Positions 59,674 through 64,000 of a stretch of DNA of 64,000 bases are shown here, piece by piece. This stretch comes from UBA9655 sp964597045 (GTDB lineage Bacteria; Pseudomonadota; Alphaproteobacteria; UBA9655). Location of the stretch: NCBI GenBank assembly GCA_964597045.1, contig CAZQWE010000004.1:1-64000 (forward strand), given 5' to 3'. The notes beneath the pieces are model-generated. The model did no database searches. It had not been told where the DNA came from and saw nothing but the letters and a program-made list of their open reading frames with translations. Each line of letters starts with the position of its first letter. Position 1 is the stretch's first letter. A program made the position numbers and the translations under genes.

Positions 59674-59988
59674 ATGAAACAATATTTACTCATAACTGTT
59701 ATCTCCATTTTCGGAGTTTGCACTAAGCCACAAATTCTACAAGCTGAATGCAAGAATTTTATAACTAACAAACAAAAGCAAGTCCCTGCAGGTTGGTTTG
59801 AATGTAGTTGTACTGCATTAGATGAGATGGCATTCCACTCAGGCACAGCACTTTCAAATATGAAATGCAATGATTGTGTTAATCAACTCATCCTTGACGA
59901 TACGGAAGTTGGAAAGAGCTTTCTTGCTAAAAAATGTGTTGTTGTGGAGAAAAAAGAAAACAGATTTCAGGGCAGAAAGCTTAACTAA
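59674..59988 (+). CDS. secreted cysteine-containing protein (104 aa)
   Basis: No family is recognised. ATG 59674 follows GGGGGGAG 6 nt upstream. Signal peptide MKQYLLITVISIFGVCTKPQ, cleaving near LQA (residue 23). Mature Cys residues occur in AECKNF, FECSCTAL, MKCNDCVNQ and KKCVVV (six in all, two CxC/CxxC pairs), suggesting disulfides or a metal site. Basic C-terminal tail. Confidence 0.65.
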   Translation: MKQYLLITVISIFGVCTKPQILQAECKNFITNKQKQVPAGWFECSCTALDEMAFHSGTALSNMKCNDCVNQLILDDTEVGKSFLAKKCVVVEKKENRFQGRKLN

Positions 59989-60066
59989 AATATCCCTATA
60001 AAATCTTAGTGTATTAACTCAATATTTACTTCGCTCCCGAATAATAGAGAGAGGGAGATTTGTGTA

Positions 60067-61776
60067 ATGTTCGATTCAAAGGATCAACAAAAGTTTTTTG
60101 CTGCTTGGTTTTCCTTGATGGAAGCTTTGCAAAAGCGTCATGAGGATTTGCACTCATCACATTTTGAGGCCATGCAAGAGTTGATGCCCATTTCTCCTTT
60201 GGCTATGGGAGAGGCTTGGAATAAGGCTGTATTTGCTTTCATGAAACATCCTGCCTATCTCTTTGAAGTGCAAAAGGAATTGATGGTGAATTTGTCTAAA
60301 CAAGAAGAAGATACAAGCCTTGATAAACGCTTTTCTCATGAAGCATGGATGCGTGATCCATATTTTTCAGCACTCAAGAAGTCCTATTTATTGAACTCGA
60401 ACTGGCTCAGAAATACCATATCAAATCTCGAGGGGATTGATGACAAGACGAAACAGAAACTAGAGTTTTATGTGAATCAATACATTGATGCGATTTGCCC
60501 CACGAATTATCCTTTGACAAATCCTGAAGTGCTTGAGGAATTTACAAAGACTGGAGGCGCATCTCTCGAAAAGGGGATGGAAAAACTGATGGACGATCTC
60601 GCAAAGGGGCACTGGATTGATATGACCGATCCTAAAGCCTTTGTTCTTGGAAAATCACTTGCGACCTCAAAAGGGGAAGTCATTTATAGGAATGATATTA
60701 TTGAGTTGATTCATTATAAACCCTTAACTGAGAAGCAGCATAGCGTTCCTCTCTTAATTATTCCTCCCTGGATAAACAAGTTTTATATCTTTGACTTAAG
60801 TCCCCACAACTCATTCGTTAAATGGATGCTCGAGCAAGGGATGGATGTCTTTATGATTTCTTGGGTGAATCCGGGGACGAACCTTTCTTCCAAGTCATTT
60901 GAAGATTACATGTTCGAAGGAGGATATAAAGCAGCTGAGGTTGTCTCTGAATTTACCGGTAGTAATAAACTGAATACATTAGGATATTGCATTGGTGGGA
61001 ACTTGCTTGTGGCGTTAACGGCTTATCTTGCAAAAGCCCCAGCGCCTTTTGAAATTGTCTCCCAGACATTAATCGCGACCATCATTGACTTTGAAAAGAT
61101 TGGAGATTTGAAGTTTTTCCTGGAGGATGAGAACCTTGAGTATATTGAACACAATTTAGAACGAAATGGGTTTGTTGATCCAGAGCGTCTCAAATCAATC
61201 TTTAGTATGTTGCGACCCAAGGATCTCCTTTGGTCATTCTTTATCAAGAATTACCTTCTAGGTCAAACGCCCCCAGCTTTTGATTTTCTCTATTGGAATT
61301 CTGATGGAACGCGTGTGCCGGAGGTCCTTCATAAGGATGTTCTCCGGTATTTCTTTAAAGCAAATCTTTTGATGGTTCCTGGAGGATTGAAAATTCGAAA
61401 TGTTCCCATTGACTTGCGATCTATAGAAATACCAACATTTTTTCTCTCAACGATGGAAGATCATATTGCTCCGTGGAAGAGCACTTATCCAGCAGTTCAT
61501 CTTTTAGAGTGTCCTACTGAATTTGTTCTTGGAGGTGCAGGGCATGTTGTAGGTGTTATGAATCCACCTGAAAAGCATAAGTATGCCTTTTATACAAATA
61601 TTCAGTTTCCTTATACTGCTGATGAGTGGTTTGAGAAATCCACAAAGCATGAAGGCTCTTGGTGGCCTTATTGGTATACTTGGCTAAAGCCTTTATCTGG
61701 GAAAAAGGTATCCCCTGTCGCAACTTCAGACGTTTCTTACGGTGAGGCGCCAGGGGAATATGTTCGCGAACTCTAA
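60067..61776 (+). CDS. phaC: class I poly(3-hydroxyalkanoate) synthase
   Basis: It polymerises 3-hydroxybutyryl-CoA into PHB granules. 569 aa. The lipase-like box has the nucleophile C308 in LGYCIGGNLL, with D465 (STMEDHIAPW) and H493 (GGAGHVVGV) completing the triad. N-terminal DxxRR-type helical region is present (DKRFSHEAWMRDPYFSALKK). A GAGGGAGA ribosome binding site precedes the ATG. Convergent with a phasin gene 4 bp away; phaB lies just beyond. Confidence 0.96.
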   Translation: MFDSKDQQKFFAAWFSLMEALQKRHEDLHSSHFEAMQELMPISPLAMGEAWNKAVFAFMKHPAYLFEVQKELMVNLSKQEEDTSLDKRFSHEAWMRDPYFSALKKSYLLNSNWLRNTISNLEGIDDKTKQKLEFYVNQYIDAICPTNYPLTNPEVLEEFTKTGGASLEKGMEKLMDDLAKGHWIDMTDPKAFVLGKSLATSKGEVIYRNDIIELIHYKPLTEKQHSVPLLIIPPWINKFYIFDLSPHNSFVKWMLEQGMDVFMISWVNPGTNLSSKSFEDYMFEGGYKAAEVVSEFTGSNKLNTLGYCIGGNLLVALTAYLAKAPAPFEIVSQTLIATIIDFEKIGDLKFFLEDENLEYIEHNLERNGFVDPERLKSIFSMLRPKDLLWSFFIKNYLLGQTPPAFDFLYWNSDGTRVPEVLHKDVLRYFFKANLLMVPGGLKIRNVPIDLRSIEIPTFFLSTMEDHIAPWKSTYPAVHLLECPTEFVLGGAGHVVGVMNPPEKHKYAFYTNIQFPYTADEWFEKSTKHEGSWWPYWYTWLKPLSGKKVSPVATSDVSYGEAPGEYVREL

Positions 61777-61780
61777 GAAT

Positions 61781-62197
61781 TTACTTCTTCTTGCCTAGGT
61801 TCGTCGTTTCATCAATGCTTTCTTTTATGCGTTTCTGAAAAGAGTCTTTAATCTTTTCATTCGATTTCTCAACAATGGTGTTCAGTTCTTTCATATGTTC
61901 TACCGTATCGTCCATGGCTTTTTTTGCTTTTTGTGCTGGGTCATCAAAGGATCCCTTTGAGGCGGCTGTTTTCATTTGATCGGACCATTCTTCGAATGCG
62001 CTCTGCATAAAATTGCGTTGAAGCTCCATCATGGCTTTTGTGGCTTCAATTGCAATTTGTTGGGTCGTATTCATGAGTTCTATGTTTTTCTTATACATTG
62101 CCATCATATCTTGCATATTGTTGCCTGGGAATTTGAAGTCCTTAAAAGCTTTCATGGATTCTTCCATAAATGGAGGAATATTTGTGTCTTTTGTCAT
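61781..62197 (-). CDS. phasin family protein
   Basis: 138 aa, all helical and amphipathic: NMQDMMAMYKKNIELMNTTQ, AIEATKAMMELQRNFMQSAF, EEWSDQMKTAA. It fits the phasin_2 type that coats PHB granules. No membrane helix. Adjacent to phaC, between phaC and phaB, which supports the role. A strong AGGGAG ribosome binding site is present. Confidence 0.88.
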   Translation of the reverse strand: MTKDTNIPPFMEESMKAFKDFKFPGNNMQDMMAMYKKNIELMNTTQQIAIEATKAMMELQRNFMQSAFEEWSDQMKTAASKGSFDDPAQKAKKAMDDTVEHMKELNTIVEKSNEKIKDSFQKRIKESIDETTNLGKKK

Positions 62198-62268
62198 TTT
62201 TAATCTCCCTATCTTTATATTATAATTAAATTATATAGCAAATATTTAATAAGCACAAGTAATATATA

Positions 62269-62991
62269 TTATAATAAGTATTGGCCACCATTCATTGTGA
62301 GTGTTGAGCCTGTAATAAACGAAGCTTCGTCTGAGGCTAGGAAAACAACTGCGTGCGCGACTTCTTCTGGTTTACCTAAGCGTCCCACTGGAATCTGGCT
62401 AATGATCTGATTTAAAATAGTGTCAGGGACTGCTTTGACCATATCCGTTTCAATATAACCTGGAGCAATCGCATTGACAGTAATTCCCTTGGTTGCATTC
62501 TCCTGCGCAAGAGCCTTTGTAAATCCTAGAATGCCCGCTTTAGAAGCTGAGTAGTTCGTTTGTCCAATTTGACCTTTTTGCCCGTTAATAGAACTGACAT
62601 TAATGATGCGACCAAAGCCCCGTTCACGCATCGACTCTATGACGTTTCGAGTTAAATTAAAGCAAGAGGTTAGATTGGTCTGGATAACATCAAACCATTG
62701 CTCGTATGTCATCTTATGAAGCATTGAATCCCGGGTAATACCTGCATTGTTGACCAGAATATCAACAGGGCCATATTGTTGTGTAAGGGATGCAATAGCT
62801 GCCCTGCAGGCTTCAAAATCACTAACGTTCAACTTAAGAGTAGCAATTGCCGTTTCCTGTTCAAACTGCTTTGCTGCAGCGTCGTCACTTTGGTAAATAG
62901 AAAGAACCTTACAACCCGATTTTTTTAATCCAATCGCAATCGCTTTACCAATACCTCGTGTGCCGCCGGTGACGATTGCGAATCTTTGCAT
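62269..62991 (-). CDS. phaB: acetoacetyl-CoA reductase
   Basis: It reduces acetoacetyl-CoA to 3-hydroxybutyryl-CoA with NADPH, feeding PhaC. Short-chain dehydrogenase of 240 aa from ATG 62991 (GGAGAA 6 nt upstream; the upstream ATG overlaps that site). NADP loop TGGTRGIGKAIAIGL, NNAG in LVNNAGITRDS, catalytic Tyr/Lys in QTNYSASKAG, and GYIETDMVKAVP. The PhaA thiolase is not in the window. Confidence 0.93.
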   Translation of the reverse strand: MQRFAIVTGGTRGIGKAIAIGLKKSGCKVLSIYQSDDAAAKQFEQETAIATLKLNVSDFEACRAAIASLTQQYGPVDILVNNAGITRDSMLHKMTYEQWFDVIQTNLTSCFNLTRNVIESMRERGFGRIINVSSINGQKGQIGQTNYSASKAGILGFTKALAQENATKGITVNAIAPGYIETDMVKAVPDTILNQIISQIPVGRLGKPEEVAHAVVFLASDEASFITGSTLTMNGGQYLL

Positions 62992-63126
62992 AGAGTTCTC
63001 CATTTCTTATATAAACCTTTGCATGATTTGGTTAAAAAAAGGTTATCTGAAAAGTGAAATGGCGTTTTTTTGAATTATGTGAATATTGGTTTTTCTGGCA
63101 TAGTATATAGACAAAAGGGGAGTTAG

Positions 63127-63384
63127 ATGAGTTTAGAGATTCTTTATGATATTGAAGAAATCTATAAAAAAGCAATGGAAAAAGAAAGTTACCCAACTGC
63201 GTTAAGAGCGAAGGAACTTCTTGGCCGTGCAGCTGGTTTATTCAATCCAAAAGCAAATGGTAGTGACATTAGAGTTAAAAATCTTTCTGATGCTGACTTG
63301 TTTCGAATAATAAGACTCATCGAAAAGGAACTTCATCTTGACCTTAAGGGACAAGCCTTGTTAAACACAAGTAATTATTTGTGA
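63127..63384 (+). CDS. small hypothetical protein (85 aa)
   Basis: No family is firmly recognised. Helical, with IYKKAMEKESYPTALRAKEL and DADLFRIIRLIEKELHLDL. It is faintly similar in its first helix to phage terminase small subunits or P22 Gp3-like proteins, but no other phage gene is near. AAGGGGAG ribosome binding site. It lies 13 nt before the second proline iminopeptidase, with which it may be co-transcribed. Confidence 0.55.
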   Translation: MSLEILYDIEEIYKKAMEKESYPTALRAKELLGRAAGLFNPKANGSDIRVKNLSDADLFRIIRLIEKELHLDLKGQALLNTSNYL

Positions 63385-63397
63385 GTGGGAGAATTAT

Positions 63398-64000
63398 GTG
63401 AGGACAGAGCTTTACCCTGAGATTCAACCTTATACCTCAGGATATTTGGACCTTGATGGACATCATAAAATGTACTGGGAAGAATCGGGAAACCCACTGG
63501 GCGTTCCGGTTTTGGTACTTCATGGTGGACCTGGAGCTGGCTCGTCCCCAAGCTATAGACGTTTCTTTGACCCTGAATTTTACCGGATCATTATTTTTGA
63601 TCAACGTGGTGCTGGTAAATCTCTTCCCTTAGGAGAGCTAAAGGATAATACGACCCCCCATTTGATCCAGGATATTGAGACCTTGAGAAAGGAACGTGGG
63701 ATTGAGAGATGGTATGTATTTGGTGGATCTTGGGGTGTTACCCTAAGTCTGGCCTATGCAGAACACAACCCTGATCCTTGTCTTGGTTTAATTCTCAGAG
63801 GGACATTTTTGTGTCGGCGATCAGAGTTCGAATGGGTGCTCTGGGGAGCAAAAGCCATTTTTCCGGAGGCCCATAGGAGATTCGTTTCCTACTTGAGTCC
63901 TGAATTTAGAGGGGATTGGCGAAGTATTTTGACAGGATATTACGCTTTACTAACGGATCCAAACCCTACTGTTCATGTGTCTGCAGCTAAAGAGTGGAGT
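63398..64000 (+). CDS. pip: proline iminopeptidase paralogue (partial, cut by window end)
   Basis: 201 codons visible, frame open to the window edge. Start GTG 63398 with GGGAG 6 nt upstream; the ATG two bases earlier is out of frame and hits a stop. Family motifs are VLHGGPGAGSSP, FDQRGAGKS (the classical DQRGxGxS), and VFGGSWGVTLSLAYAEHNP with the nucleophile Ser. It is closer to canonical Pip than the paralogue at 42040-43026, which has DQRGAPRS. The catalytic Asp and His lie beyond the window. Confidence 0.93.
   Translation, partial: MRTELYPEIQPYTSGYLDLDGHHKMYWEESGNPLGVPVLVLHGGPGAGSSPSYRRFFDPEFYRIIIFDQRGAGKSLPLGELKDNTTPHLIQDIETLRKERGIERWYVFGGSWGVTLSLAYAEHNPDPCLGLILRGTFLCRRSEFEWVLWGAKAIFPEAHRRFVSYLSPEFRGDWRSILTGYYALLTDPNPTVHVSAAKEWS

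Noticed and set aside
63127..63384. phage terminase small subunit
   Set aside because: The similarity is a single helix only, and no other phage gene is nearby.
1..64000. CRISPR array, prophage or intact insertion sequence
   Set aside because: No regularly spaced direct repeats with unique spacers, no transposase or phage structural genes were seen; the repeats present are isolated palindromes.

Overview
The window is an AT-rich chromosomal segment from an alphaproteobacterium, most likely a Holosporales/Paracaedibacter-like intracellular bacterium of protists. This assignment is inferred from gene content and was not tested by a search. Alphaproteobacterial markers are the hprK-rapZ-EIIA-HPr cluster, lysC next to ptsP, mce next to a DUF1467 gene, a long-type isocitrate dehydrogenase, an Atm1-type exporter, RNase J and a class I PHA synthase. 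The endosymbiont lifestyle is suggested by many secreted proteins of unknown function (44 to about 2,260 aa), several toxin-antitoxin loci, decaying accessory genes and GC-rich palindromic repeats scattered between genes.

Layout. 1-11 kb: beta-carbonic anhydrase, tRNA-Thr, a giant secreted helical-repeat protein, a secreted TPR protein with an F-box-like segment bracketed by palindromic repeats, and two tiny secreted proteins. 11-17.4 kb: a minus-strand housekeeping run (DUF1467, methylmalonyl-CoA epimerase, RNase J, RpiB, isocitrate dehydrogenase, a TrxR-like flavoprotein, FolE2). 17.5-21.5 kb: a HigBA-type module, Atm1, a 2TM protein and an unknown gene. 21.4-24.3 kb: a minus-strand operon made of a short exported Cys peptide, a DUF692 (MNIO) enzyme, a DUF2063 partner, DoxX and rsmD. 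This looks like a bufferin-type RiPP operon with an atypical precursor and is the most interesting system in the window.

24.4-35.2 kb: ppx, rlmE and rsmB run tightly into the regulatory PTS (hprK, rapZ, EIIA-Man, ptsH) and an asparaginase II. They converge on lysC, an NMO/FabK-like flavoprotein and ptsP. Together these encode a complete phosphorelay (PtsP, HPr, EIIA, with HPr kinase) and no sugar permease is seen. 35.4-43 kb: a second HigBA whose toxin lacks a canonical start codon, two hypothetical genes, an operon of two nucleoside hydrolases, alanine racemase and a response regulator with a degenerate phosphatase-like domain, a CMD protein, a broken DUF1016 gene and a proline iminopeptidase.

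43-49.4 kb: a secreted 720-aa protein ending in a HicA-like domain, lying close to a genuine HicAB pair, then leucine dehydrogenase, small secreted proteins and the remnant of a DUF4143 ATPase. 49.5-53.5 kb: a complete potFGHI polyamine importer followed by tRNA-Asp. 53.6-60 kb: alanine dehydrogenase, two secreted proteins (one with a novel fourfold repeat), long-form HPF, a small coiled-coil protein, Pgk and a small Cys protein. 60-64 kb: polyhydroxybutyrate metabolism (phaC, phasin, phaB), a small unknown gene and a second proline iminopeptidase cut by the window end.

Taken together the genes suggest a bacterium that takes up polyamines, amino acids and nucleosides from its host (Pot system, peptidases, asparaginase, Leu and Ala dehydrogenases, nucleoside hydrolases), stores carbon as PHB under regulatory PTS control, and exports a set of poorly known proteins.
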